Assembly: GCA_003991915.1 (NCBI GenBank)
Contig: RQTK01000005.1
Location: 512,238-576,237 of the forward strand
Reading direction: 5' to 3'
DNA from: Elysia chlorotica
Taxonomy: Eukaryota > Mollusca > Gastropoda > Plakobranchidae
Length of the DNA stretch: 64,000 nt
Shown: positions 22,901-33,813 of the stretch, one piece after another
Layout of the letters: every line of letters begins with the position of its first letter
Numbering within the stretch: position 1 is the stretch's first letter
The notes under the pieces: generated by a model
What the model was told of the DNA's origin: nothing
Seen by the model: only the letters and a program-made list of their open reading frames with translations
Databases searched by the model: none
Translations under genes and position numbers: made by a program

Positions 22901-24254
22901 GTTAACCCTTAGATTGGCAAGGATATAATCTACTAGGCCTAGGCCTATCTGGATGTAGATCTAGATCTAAATAGACATAATATTTTGTACTTATTCTTTT
23001 TGGGAATATGATGCTCATTCTTGTGCCCGACCCCGAATGACTTTCGATGTGGTCATGCTCATTAATTACGATTGTACTTAATGATTTTTCCGTTCAAAGA
23101 ACGGGGTCACAATTTTTGAAATATATAAGCTTAATTTCCTTGCAATCCCTTACTTTTTAAAAGTATATACTCTGAAGAAACATAACTTTAAGTTTACTTT
23201 TAGCACACTTCTCATTTACAGTGTATCTGCAATCCTCCAGCTTTGTCCATACCACAACAGCCACGAATAATGGAGCTAAACCCAAAATTGATAATTATGA
23301 TATTGATAAAGGCTTTTTTAGCGGAAGGACCGAAATATGCGATACATTAGACACAGATTTACGTCGGCATGATCTTTCGGTTATAAAGATATTTCTTATG
23401 ACAGAAAAATATCCAAACGAAGTAAAGAAAAATTATTAAAAATAGGAATCAAAGGCAAAAACGAGAAAACAAGCCAAGTGTTTACAGCGATTTCCTTCAA
23501 GGGTTTCTCACAGCCAGGTACATTGTATCTCTTTCTAAAGATATGGATTCTGAAGAGACATCATTTTGAATATTAGCACACTTCAAATTCAGCTTGAATC
23601 CTTCAGCTTCTCCCACTCCACAATACCCACGAATTTCGTGGGTTCTCAACTAGTCTTAAATCAAATAAAAAATAATTTTTTTTTCGAACCACCTTCTAGT
23701 ATTGTGGTGTTAATTATACACCCTCATTTATATGTATTTATTGCGCATTCAATCCATAATTCTCTAGACCAGTCTCTGATGTCTTCTACGTCTTAATAAA
23801 TATTATTATACACGTGTACATGACTGTTGTTTTCTCTAGTTTTATCATAAAGATAATTATGATTTTAAGTTGAACCAGCCCAGACTATCTAACCCCAGGA
23901 TTAATCTGAATCCCCCACCCCCTTCCAGGACTGTGTGATCTACCCGCCCCCTGGCGGCCTCAAGTGCCCAGTGGACGTGCCGTCCTGTAACCTGGTGGCC
24001 AACTGGGTCAACACCTTCACAGACTGCGACCAGAGCATCTTTCCCCTGAGCACTAACTATATGAGCGTCCAATATACGTGTAAGAAACCTCCATTTGATT
24101 GTTTCGTACATAAGCATAAGATGCGTTCTATCAATGTAATAATGAGATGCTTTTGTTCCCTCCGGATTACGGTGTTGTTGTAGCCCTGGAACTTTGATTG
24201 CAAACAAAGATAGAATATGGGATGAGAGAGGGAGAGAAAGAGAGAAAGAGAAAG

Positions 24255-24322
<68 letters not shown>

Positions 24323-24639
24323 GGATGGATGGATATATAGATAAGTAATAAGTTAAATAAGTATATAGAAAGGTGGAAAGTTAGATNNNNNNNNNNNNNN
24401 NNNNNNNNNNNNNNNNNNNNNNNNNNNNNNNNNNNNNNNNNNNNNNNNNNNNNNNNNNNNNNNNNNNNNNNNNNNNNNNNNNNNNNNNNNNNNNNNNNNN
24501 NNNNNNNNNNNNNNNNNNNNNNNNNNNNNNNNNNNNNNNNNNNNNNNNNNNNNNNNNNNNNNNNNNNNNNNNNNNNNNNNNNNNNNNNNNNNNNNNNNNN
24601 NNNNNNNNNNNNNNNNNNNNNNNNNNNNNNNNNNNNNNN

Positions 24640-24725
<86 letters not shown>

Positions 24726-27700
24726 TGTATATAGAAATGTGGAAAGTTTGATGGGTATGGTGTTAAACAGATATGTAGATAAATAGATAAACATAAAAAG
24801 AGAGGTAGACATGTAAAGAGAGATACATTTGAAAGTAGATAGTTATACATTAATGATCTAAAGTATTTATCAATTAATCACATATTTCTCTGCACCAATA
24901 TGTAGAATATATCAATATATACATTTGGTTGTAATTTAGAATATGAAGTTTACAATAAATAATGTTCAAAATGCCAAATCTTCTATTCTTTTGCATTTTC
25001 CTTTCTAAAGGCGAAAAAGACTATCCACGTTTCGACCGATCAACTGAACTGAGTTCCTCCAATAGTCCCTCGATAGTGATTGATACCACGACACCAAAGA
25101 ATACGCTGAAGGGAACAAGTACAGCTTCCCCCACTGTATCCACTGTAGCTGGTGGTGTTAAGGAGTCTCATATAGCCCCTGACAAGGAGCAAAAAGGGAC
25201 GGGCAACGATGGTGGAAACACGACTTTCTCGGTGATACTCGGCAGTCAGGAACACTCTTCTGATGTTGAAACTGAAAGTTAGTTAAAGGAACACACATAG
25301 TACATGTTTAATCTACGCTTGCGCCTTCGCGCTTTTGAAATGTAGAAGCTTTTGCTGTGGCTGATATGTTGTTGTTGTTTTTTTTCGTGTCCTAAGTAAC
25401 TCAAATAATGCACGGCTGTGCTACCTTCAGCCCTTATTTGTTTTATCTGCTAAGTTTGTGCATGGACATTTTCCCCCAGCATGATTTTGACCAATGAAAA
25501 TATACATTTGTTAAAGGCAATCTGTTTATTTGTCCAAAGCATTGGTCATGGCCGTTAGGAATCTCCTTTGGGGAAGCAACACGAAGAAAGCAGAAAAAGA
25601 TATATGCCAAAACAGGCCATCTACTTAAAAACTAGATAGATAGATGGTATGCCAGATGCCTTGCCAAATTAAAGAGTGAATTTCAATATTCATAGCATAA
25701 AACATTTAGCAATGTTGTTTTTTGGGAGTGACAATAAGTTCAGTGCATGTATAAAATGTAATCTTCGAGAAACGCATTTTTCTGGCTCAAGTGGTAGAGC
25801 GTTGGTCTGCAGACCAGGAGGTACGTAGATCCAATCCCACGATCGGCAGATTTATTTGTTCGATGTTCGTCCCCTGTAACTGGTTGGGTCGGTGTCAGTA
25901 TAATGTGACCAGCTGATACAGGAGTCATTGTACCACCGTATGTCTCGTGTGTGACAGTACATAAAATTGGCAGACGTCAGTCTTGAGATACGTCGCCGTA
26001 TAGGACCCTCCAGGTGTACCTAGGAGATATTAAACCCGTAGAAAAGGAGGACTCTCTCCCTCACTCTATAGAGAAAAACGCATGTTTATTCCCCATACAA
26101 CCTAAATATTTCTTTGTTATAGTACTTGAGAAAACACAATATTGTTGGAAGATTGGCTGATTCGTTCGTTCATTCTTTCGTTCGTCGGCTTATTGGATAG
26201 TTGGTTGGTTGGATGGTTAGTTATGTTCTTAACGTTCAACGTTATTAAATAGAATATTTTGCGGACCCAACCCAGTGGGGATGCTAGTACTTACAACTAA
26301 CACCTGCATAACGATCAGGGGACGTGTTACTTTTAATTTCATGCCAAACAAAATTAATTATTTCAAAATCTGAATTTTAAAAGTAGACACTGTCGGGTAA
26401 AGAAAAGATATCCAAGAAAAGGGACAAGAAAAAAGGGCAGAAGTTGCGTTGTTACACTGAATTAAAGCTTTTAGTATTTTATGAATAATAATGATTTGAG
26501 GATGTAGGGAAACTCCCAAGTCTGTCTAGCACAAAACCATTGTCACTGTCATTGCACCACTTAAAATAAATTTCCAACTAGCTTTCATTGGGATTTTACC
26601 TAGTTAAGAGACTTACGCTCTGCTTTTATTACAAGGTGTATTCCGTTATCATGTAGCATCGTCATTAAATTAAAATCATACAAAGAAGTGTGTAGAATGC
26701 AAAGATCGGGAAAAATAATATTTAGAACAATAAAGCACAATACGAATCTTTAAAACGCATCTTATTGTGAAAAGAAATCATGTTTCTAATAGTGTGTGGT
26801 ACAAAACTTTACGAAATCGCATTCCATGGAAATAAAATTATGTGCATTTTTGTTGACCAATTCACTTTAGGAGACGCATGGAATTAATTACGTTAATCAT
26901 CGGCAGCTAGGCAAGATAATCATGATTAGAGTGTATAGACCTCGGTGACAGCCATTCGAGTAAAGAAGCTAAACCCTCTCTATATTGAAACAAGTGGTTA
27001 CATTTGAAAACTTACCAAAACCGTTGCCCCCCCCCCCCCCAAAAAAAAATGACTTGGCAACAATACTGAACACGAAGCAGTATACAGAGCCTCAGTTGTG
27101 GAATTTCTCCTTATCGGTTTTCTATAAAATTGAGCAAAACTTGTAATGGAAATTTATCTATCCTCATTCTGTTAGTGTCTTTATCATGTGTTTGAAAGAT
27201 TCTTCAATATTTTGTCGAATACCTATTCGACGTCTGTCTGCGTTAAGCATTTTGTGAAGACTAAAAAATAAATCACATCTTTTATGCTGCCGGCTCCATT
27301 ATCGTTCATTTAGTATACTTAATCTGCTAATCTAGGCACACTTGGCTTTTCATATAAAGTACTTTTTATGATACATAGCGATCTTTTCAACAATTTATTG
27401 CTATCTTCTGAACACAACATTAAAAGGACAGTGTAAGATAAAGGGGTATAATTCTTATTCTTATATTGTGACGACGAGACGTACGCTACGTCTTGTTTGT
27501 GCATTCTACCCAAGCCATTGTGCTTCTAAGCATGGTGCGTATAGATAGGGTCGTAAGTACAACGTCGCGATAGTTTACAACTTGTCATAAGAATATGCGA
27601 TGAAGAAGGCTTACGACGAGTCGTTAGTTATCGGCACGTTCTGCTTATGACATCTAGAGCTACATTATGTTGTTATCAAGCCTTTTAGCGCCCCCATGTC

Positions 27701-28984
27701 GATCTTAGTTTCTTGGCCTTTATTATGATTCTACAGAACTAGATCAGTGATCGCTATTGTACCCAATGAGATTGTGAGAGAGTAGCCGATAATGCGTCAC
27801 TTGTTGCCTGAGTATTCGAGATAGCGATCACCTATAAAACCCTTCTTCCACAGTGTTATCAGACGTTCTTACTTTTCAATTGTTTTTCTGGTGTTTAACT
27901 GGAAACTCGTCTTTTTTTTCTTAGTTTCTTGGCCTTCACTAAAATTTTGGCTTTTCACAGAAGCCGATAGCTAGACTCAAAAATGACTGTGTTTGTTTGT
28001 GTCCATCCCCAGTGAGCGACTCCATGGTGGCAGCAGTGGTTGGAGGGTCTATCGGAATGTGCCTCACCCTCGTCCTCTTCATCTTCTACTGGGGAAGGTT
28101 TGTTCATGTGTTGGCTGCTTTGGTTTTTAATGTCCATCGTTAGCAACCTAATTATCTCGTAGACGGATATCAAGACTAATGTCTGACTTTCGTGTTATGA
28201 CACAAAGACAGAGCGGGGACTTTTTTTGAATCAGTAACATTTTATCGACACCGACTCAATCAGCACAGAGCAAGCGGATTGATTAGAAATCGAACCTGTG
28301 ATTACGAGCTAATTTGCTCAACTCTACCCACCTTCTTTTGAGTATGATTGTGTGTGTGTGTGTGTGTGTGTGGTCGGGGGGGGTGCTTTATTTCAAATTT
28401 CAACACCTCTCACTTGGTTGGAGTCTTGGACTAACCAGCAAAAGTGCCCACGGTTCCAATTTTATTGCCTGTCTCTGTATAGGAAGCTTCTTCAGAAAGA
28501 ATTAGGGTAATTTTATTTGTTGTCTAATCTTGATTTTGTTTTGCAGAAAGAAACGCTTGCGCATTGTGAGTAACAAGCAGCCCACGGTGTGGGATTACCT
28601 CCTAACCAACACGTTCACCGTCCGCGGGTACAACGGGTACGACCATTTCTCCAGCAAGTCCACCAGGTCTTCGGCCAGCTCTGAGGGCGACATTGGCAGT
28701 CCTGCTATCAGGTATTTCTCTCTCTCTATGTCTGTCTGTCTGTCTGTCTCTCTCTCTGTCTCTGTATCTCTCCGCCCTGTCTCTCTTTCTTTCTCTCTCA
28801 CTTTTTCTCTCTCGCTCTCTCTCTCCACTCTCTCTCTCTATCTGTCTTTCGTTTTCGCTATCGCAGAAACACATGTACGATTATGTTTTATTTTTCTATT
28901 TATATGCCTTTCTCCTGTCTCTCTGCATTTTTTTTATCTACCTGTCAATCTTTCTATTGTTCTATTTAAACACATCTCCTCTCT

Positions 28985-29075
<91 letters not shown>

Positions 29076-29366
29076 GTGTCTTAAACTATTGACCGTCTCT
29101 AATAAATCGAATAACCAATACTGTCTTCGCTGCACTCCTCCCTCATACTCCAACACCTCTCTTTTCCCCTAAGGAAGAACATGTGGCTGCCTAACATCAT
29201 CCAGAACTCAGAGGAGCTGCAGGACGACGTGATCAGCAACTACGACAACACCAAGTACAAAGTGCCCAGGGTAGAGGTGCACCCGGGCGCCACGCCCTCC
29301 CCCTACGCCATCCTCAATCTGGAGACGTGGAACAGCCAGCGGCACCGGGACAACCATGAAGTCTGA
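19856..29366 (+). CDS. Gene 2: SUEL-domain single-pass membrane protein, 373 aa
   Basis: Seven coding exons: 19856-19946, 21379-21548, 23929-24079, 25011-25277, 28013-28097, 28547-28711, 29174-29366. They sum to 1,122 nt with all phases matching. Order: signal peptide (residues 1 to about 22; HVLLLLGFAQFW core); SUEL-like domain (about 31-137) with ACYGTFNGYLNLVCEPG, VKVSSTMYGV, a CC pair and SVQYTC; Ser/Thr-rich stalk (about 138-226) with an NTT sequon; membrane span (about 231-253; MVAAVVGGSIGMCLTLVLF); tail of about 118 residues ending HEV. Likely a surface lectin-type receptor. It shares TM-exon phases and size with gene 1, which argues for a tandem origin. A 5' non-coding exon is likely. 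Confidence 0.85.
20110..20232 (-). mobile_element. SINE 3' fragment, minus strand
   Basis: On the minus strand: GCCCGCACTGTCTTTGTG, then CAGATGTTAATCTTGGGACC, then TGCTGACGTTGG. This is the same 3' core as the other copies, inserted in intron 1 of gene 2. Confidence 0.65.
21379..21548 (+). CDS. Gene 2 exon 2: first part of SUEL-like domain
   Basis: The acceptor CCTCCCAG and donor GGG|GTGAGT fit phase 1 in and phase 0 out. It encodes the early Cys, LNLVCEPG and MYGV turns characteristic of SUEL, ending PECCRPDPG. The CCRP motif is also present in gene 1 (CCRPERGDC). Confidence 0.87.
21570..21665. repeat. GA/GAA microsatellite
   Basis: An imperfect GA array followed by GAA triplets, starting 22 bp after the exon 2 donor. 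Confidence 0.92.
22074..22190 (+). repeat. Dispersed intronic repeat, copy 1
   Basis: Starts TTCTGAAGAAACATCATTTT and ends near CCATGGGTTCCCAACTAGTA. Related copies lie at 23170-23275 and 23548-23660 in the same intron. Confidence 0.65.
23170..23275 (+). repeat. Dispersed intronic repeat, copy 2
   Basis: CTCTGAAGAAACATAACTTT, then CACACTTC and CAGCTTTGTCCATACCAC match copies 1 and 3. The 3' end is diverged. Confidence 0.55.
23548..23660 (+). repeat. Dispersed intronic repeat, copy 3
   Basis: TTCTGAAGAGACATCATTTTGA through CGTGGGTTCTCAACTAGTCT (quoted in part); best matched to copy 1 at both ends. Unknown element type. Confidence 0.65.
23929..24079 (+). CDS. Gene 2 exon 3: second part of SUEL-like domain
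   Basis: The acceptor CCCCTTCCAG and donor ACGT|GTAAGA fit phase 0 in and phase 1 out. GC-rich. It encodes DCVIYPPPGG, CPVDVPSCNLV, FTDCDQS and a final SVQYTC (its Cys codon is split by the intron). The closing Y.C matches the SUEL end strand. Confidence 0.85.
24231..24386. repeat. (GATA)n microsatellite, left of gap
   Basis: GA then GATA tetranucleotides, ending in a unique stretch (AGAAAGGTGGAAAGTTAGAT) that recurs almost identically right of the gap at about 24734-24752. Confidence 0.93.
24387..24639. other. Assembly gap of 253 N
   Basis: A gap inside the GATA array of gene 2 intron 3. The true repeat length is unknown. Confidence 0.99.
24640..24724. repeat. (GATA)n microsatellite, right of gap
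   Basis: Continues the array after the gap. Confidence 0.95.
25011..25277 (+). CDS. Gene 2 exon 4: Ser/Thr-rich stalk
   Basis: The acceptor CTTTCTAAAG completes the split Cys codon (T|GC) and the donor A|GTTAGT leaves phase 1. It encodes about 89 residues rich in Ser, Thr, Pro and Gly (for example TTTPKNTLKGTSTASPTVST), likely an O-glycosylated stalk. Confidence 0.78.
25782..26040 (+). mobile_element. tRNA-derived SINE, near full-length
   Basis: Pol III-type A box (GGCTCAAGTGGTAGAGC), anticodon-loop-like CTGCAGACC, and B box (GATCCAATCCC) are followed by GGGTCGGTGTCAGTATAATG. The 3' core is CAGACGTCAGTCTTGAGA. It ends near ATTAAACCCGTAG. It sits in intron 4 of gene 2. Not a functional tRNA: the fold is degenerate and continues into SINE body. 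Confidence 0.75.
27548..27650. repeat. Dispersed repeat with GTCGTAAG core, copy 1
   Basis: GGGTCGTAAGTACAACGT, then GCTTACGACGAGTCG, recurs in related form at 39598-39680. The inner GCTTACGACGAGTCGTTAG is imperfectly palindromic. Confidence 0.5.
28013..28097 (+). CDS. Gene 2 exon 5: transmembrane segment
   Basis: 85 nt; acceptor CCATCCCCAG, donor AG|GTTTGT; phase 1 in, phase 2 out. It encodes SMVAAVVGGSIGMCLTLVLF followed by IFYWGR, with a basic cytoplasmic edge continued as KKRLR in the next exon. Confidence 0.85.
28126..28330 (-). mobile_element. SINE, minus strand, starting 29 bp after an exon donor
   Basis: On the minus strand: GGGTAGAGTTGAGCAAATT, B box CAGGTTCGATTTC, GATTGAGTCGGTGTCGAT, CCCCGCTCTGTCTTTGTG, then CAGACATTAGTCTTGATATC and TTGCTAACGATGGACATTAA. 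It has both head and tail features of the family and lies in intron 5 of gene 2. Confidence 0.7.
28547..28711 (+). CDS. Gene 2 exon 6: cytoplasmic tail, membrane-proximal
   Basis: The acceptor TTTTGCAG completes AG|A and the donor AG|GTATTT leaves phase 2. It encodes KKRLRIVSNKQPTVWDYLL and a Ser/Gly-rich stretch SSKSTRSSASSEGD. Confidence 0.82.
28716..29075. repeat. (TC)n-rich intron
   Basis: Imperfect TC/TGTC sequence, then a nearly pure TC array at 28987-29075, fills most of intron 6 of gene 2. Confidence 0.93.
29174..29366 (+). CDS. Gene 2 exon 7: C-terminal tail
   Basis: The acceptor TTTTCCCCTAAG completes AG|G. It encodes NMWLPNIIQNSEELQDDVI, SNYDNTKYKVPRVEV, then ends NHEV-stop at 29364-29366. 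It contains tyrosines in NYDN and PSPYAIL contexts that could be phosphorylation sites (inference). Confidence 0.83.
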
Positions 29367-30889
29367 CACACAGGGATGGGAGCAGGGAAGGGAGGAACTT
29401 GTAACTCTTTTGATATTTTTTAAACTTCTATAAAATCGCACGCTCATTAAAAAAGGAGAACCTATTTGTTTGAATAAAAGAGAGCGAATAATAAGAAGTT
29501 TAAGGGGATAATTAAGGCGGAAGGTTCTTTCCTTAAGCATTAGTAAAAAAAAAGTCTCCCTCAAGATTGGCCATCCGCCTTAGTTTCAATAAAAGAAATA
29601 GAATGGGCATGCGCTACGCTAGTTCCACGTAGGAATAGCACTGTGAACTCGTTTTGTGAAACTTCTCACTGAATCTAGAAAATAGAATCTTTAATTGAAT
29701 CGAGAGATACACATTTATTGTGTCATTGTTCACATACTCGGACTCTGATACTTGTAAAAAAACAGAGTTCCATACATGTTTGGGGCTTTCGGCAGGATGG
29801 AACTTTTACTCCCAAGGCAGGGTGGAGGGAGAAATAAAAAAGTGCTCTTATTTTTACCACGCCTTCTTTCCTCGTAATTCAGAACTATGTCACTTGCTAT
29901 GAAAGCTTTGCTGTGCCTTAAGAATAATATAGACTTACCGTTAACAGTGCTAGCAAATTTAAAGTGCATGTTTTATTATTATAGATATAAGAAACCCCAA
30001 TTATGGCGTTTAAATACAATTATGTCTGTTTGTTTGTTTGTTTGTTTGTTTTTATTATTTGTTTTGCCTGTAATAATGTAAGGTGATGTGGAACCATTTA
30101 ATTTCAATTTCGACAATGATTCGTAAACTTCTTTTTGGATGAAAATAGTCGACGTCTACATACTTCAATTATCAGTCCAACAATGGGATTTAAACGTTTC
30201 AATAAAAAAGACTTTGTGACTTTGTCTTAAACAGTGCCATAAACTTCTTCGCTATTCTTGTATACATTGAGATAAATGGAACGTCTGTATTTTTTTCAGT
30301 TACGTGTATATTTTAGTAAAACTGTTTTCACAACCAGTGCATGTTTTCATACGCATTCTTTTCACAATACCTGTCTCCCTTTTCATTCTTTTTTTTTGGT
30401 GGTAAGACAATGGACTAATTTCTTCTTAGAATCCTATAGTGTGACAAAATAAAGCTCTCACTATACTAACAAAAATCTGTTTGGCTTACAATTGTATTAA
30501 TGCTGACATGTATAAAAACGACATCAAGTATTGTTATCCCTTGAAAATATTGTTTTAGTTTATGCTGGATCTATCATTATTTTATGTTATTATTATTTTT
30601 TATATAAATTCATTTCCATTTGTTTTGTATAGTAAATATAAATATTTAATGCTAATAATTGTGCATCCATAATTTCCATAAAATTTTCAAATATTTCATA
30701 TTTTCATGTGGGGAAATCAAAATAAACTCGCTTACAACATTTTTTACAAGTTAATGCTTTGGTTTATCATTATTAATTTATTCTTCAGCGTTCTATCAGT
30801 GTTTTAATCAATAAGAGTCCCTTTTATGATCAAGTCAAGTAAATAGTGACCCATCATCTTTTGAAAATGTTCTGGTGCTTACTCTACTC

Positions 30890-30954
<65 letters not shown>

Positions 30955-31595
30955 ATATACATTAATATAAGAGGATGTGGTGGGGTAGGAAAGAAAGCAC
31001 GAAGGAGCAGAGAGAGTGTGTGGGAGGCAACGAGACAGGCAGGCAGGCAGGCAGCAAAAAGTAATTCAATGTATCGTCAAAGACAACCAGATAAGGAGTA
31101 AGAAAAGAGGGAGGGATAGAGAGACAGATAAAGAGAAAGTGTTTGAGACAGAGAGAGAATAACAAGTTGTTTTGTTGTTACAGACAAACAGAGACAAAGA
31201 GACAGACAGGCAGACAGACAGAAGTGAAAGACAAACAGAAGTCCTGGTATCGCCGCTCTGTGTCCATCTAACGCCACACACAATTTTCAAAATTAAGTCT
31301 TGGAATCCGTATAGATTAGACGTAGTTGCTGGTGAAATGCATTATGAAACCAACAAACCAAACAAAGCGAATTTGTTTATTTATGTTTTATTATTGAAAA
31401 AAACACCTGAAGGCATAGAATTCCCCTTCCTCCTTCCAATCCCCCTCCCCTCTTCCAACCCCCCGACCCCAAATCTAAGAAAAAGGCATCATCTGTCCCG
31501 TGCCCCTTTACTTCTGAAATCACTGTGGAGCGGAGGGCTACGAGGAAGACACATGCCTGTGGGCGGCCTGCCATGTTGCAAAAATATTTTTTAAA
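29367..31595. other. 3' flank of gene 2 and spacer
   Basis: AATAAA at 29473-29478 is the nearest polyadenylation signal candidate, about 107 bp after the stop. The rest is AT-rich. It holds a TC array (about 30892-30950) and a GACA-type tract near 31190-31235. No gene seen. Confidence 0.55.
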
Positions 31596-32280
31596 GAATG
31601 AATATTCCTGATGTGCTACAGTGGAACTGTAGAGGCCTTAACCTGCAGCGCATCAGGTTAAAACATAATGTCGCTGCAGCATGCCTTCAAAAGACCAAGC
31701 TACCTACAACTTAAACTTTAACATCCGGGGCTTCTCTGTGGAGGTGCGGATGGCCTAAGCAGCGTACCAATGTATTTCAATCTTTCTCAATCTTTGGTCC
31801 CTCACAGACCTCTAAACTCTTCTCTTCAGGTGGTAGCACTACGCATAACTCTAAGGAAATCTTTCACTCTCTGGTTCGACAGCCGGTGCCAAGACAAGGA
31901 GAACATCCTTCGACATACTATACAAAGAGCATGTAAATAATTTTTAGGAGAAAAGATCGGAAGCTCTGCGTACTTTTTGCCAACAAAAACACCTATCTTG
32001 GAAGAGTCATATATTTTAAAATGAAATCTCAAACACAATTTTTTAAAATAACGAAGTCCGTCGGATAGACATCAGAGAAGATCTGTCCCTTCCCCAATGA
32101 AACACAAAAAAATCCCGATGACCCATTTGCGTTAAGGGAGGGGTTAAAGGCGCACGGTCTAAGCCTTTTTAATATCCAAGGAAGTAAAAGGAATCGCCTT
32201 TGCTCCTAATGTTCTGAATTACCCGTCTTATGATACCATGGACAGCCGTTACTGTGACATGCAGTAAAATAAACTCAACA
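31596..32280 (+). mobile_element. Internally deleted non-LTR retrotransposon (I/Nimb-like)
   Basis: Translated pieces match LINE endonuclease strands in order: LQWNCRGLNLQRIRL, then CLQKTKL, then NIRGFSVEV, then LQVVALRITLRKSFTL. A short WFDSRCQDK piece follows, and then the 3' tail GCAGTAAAATAAACTCA. The frames are broken by stops and shifts, and most of the reverse transcriptase is absent. The 3' tail matches the copy ending at 52560. Confidence 0.7.
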
Positions 32281-33189
32281 CAACTCTACCTCTCCATTTG
32301 TCCCTAACTTTACAACCTTTGGTTGTTAAGGCTTTCATTACATACATGTACCAGCATTTTCACCTGTTGTGCTCTCTATCAGAATCCAGTAATAGCTCAG
32401 ACAACTGCTTTTTATATTAAATCCGTCTGAAAGATGTCCTTATTAAAAAAAAGTTCTTATAGAAATAAGTCAAGATTGTCGAGGCAAGCTATAATGATCT
32501 TTTGCATTATGACCAGTCTTTAATTTACTTTTTGAAGAAGATTTCTTGTTCAGTGAGGGCCAATTTTTAAAGCCTCCGAACCTAATTTTTTTTAAATAAT
32601 CATAATTTGTCGTTTTGTTTCGAGGATTCGATTAAAAAATTTGTTTTAGTGAATCGCACCTTTGTACACAGAAAGTGAAACAGGAAAGTCGAAGCCTAGA
32701 GAATTCAAAATGTACGCAAAAAAACATCTCTTTTACATTCAAGTATTTTATACTACAGATCTGATCTATATCTAGTTTTAGAAACTGTAATTGCATTTCT
32801 ACTTTGCCTTTTTACTTCCCGATATATGTTTAAATCTCAGAAATTCTCTAAAATACTCCACTGAGATTGAGGTAAGAATATAAAAGTGCGTGCGCACATA
32901 CTTTATTCGAACTTTAATTCCTTCTTGCATAGATCTAGTTTTCGTTTTCCTTTTATTACCCGATTAAAAAAAGAGGCAGGGTAGAGATTTAGATCTAGAT
33001 TAAATTAAATTATTGTGACTCAATTCAAAAAATGTATACAATTTATATGTATTTATAGAAATAAAGATATTTACCACAAGATTCTGTTTCAAGATCTATT
33101 ACGACAGTGTCGGATGTTGAGCTATAGAATCTAGGTTTCATTGTTTGAGTTCTATCTACCAAAACTTATAATAAGAGATTGTTAGAAAG
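32281..33189. other. AT-rich spacer before gene 3
   Basis: No coding signal. It includes several TCTAGATC-type motifs. Confidence 0.6.
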
Positions 33190-33609
<420 letters not shown>

Positions 33610-33727
33610 TAAAAAAATAAGTCATGCATTTTATTATTTAGTTGCTATCAATTGCTGTATCGTTTCTCTGATTAACACTCCTCACTAAGATTTTGCCTCG
33701 TCTCTGAAAAATTGTCTTTGGTCAGCC

Positions 33728-33813
33728 ATGAGGCCGAGAGCGTTTCTGGTTCTTTGCGTGACATGGGCAGTTATGTATGCAAGTGTCTGCAGTCTTAGCA
33801 CACAGAAGAAAAG
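33728..33813 (+). CDS. Gene 3 exon 1: signal peptide
   Basis: Encodes MRPRAFLVLCVTWAVMYASV then a short mature start ending in QKK, with donor AG|GTTAGT in phase 2. The ATG has a fair context (GCCATGA) and sits just after TTTGGTCAG, which could be an acceptor from a non-coding exon. Confidence 0.72.

Noticed and set aside
25782-25850. Functional tRNA gene
   Set aside because: A and B boxes are present, but the acceptor and D stems do not pair and the sequence runs into a SINE body. Same for 62723.
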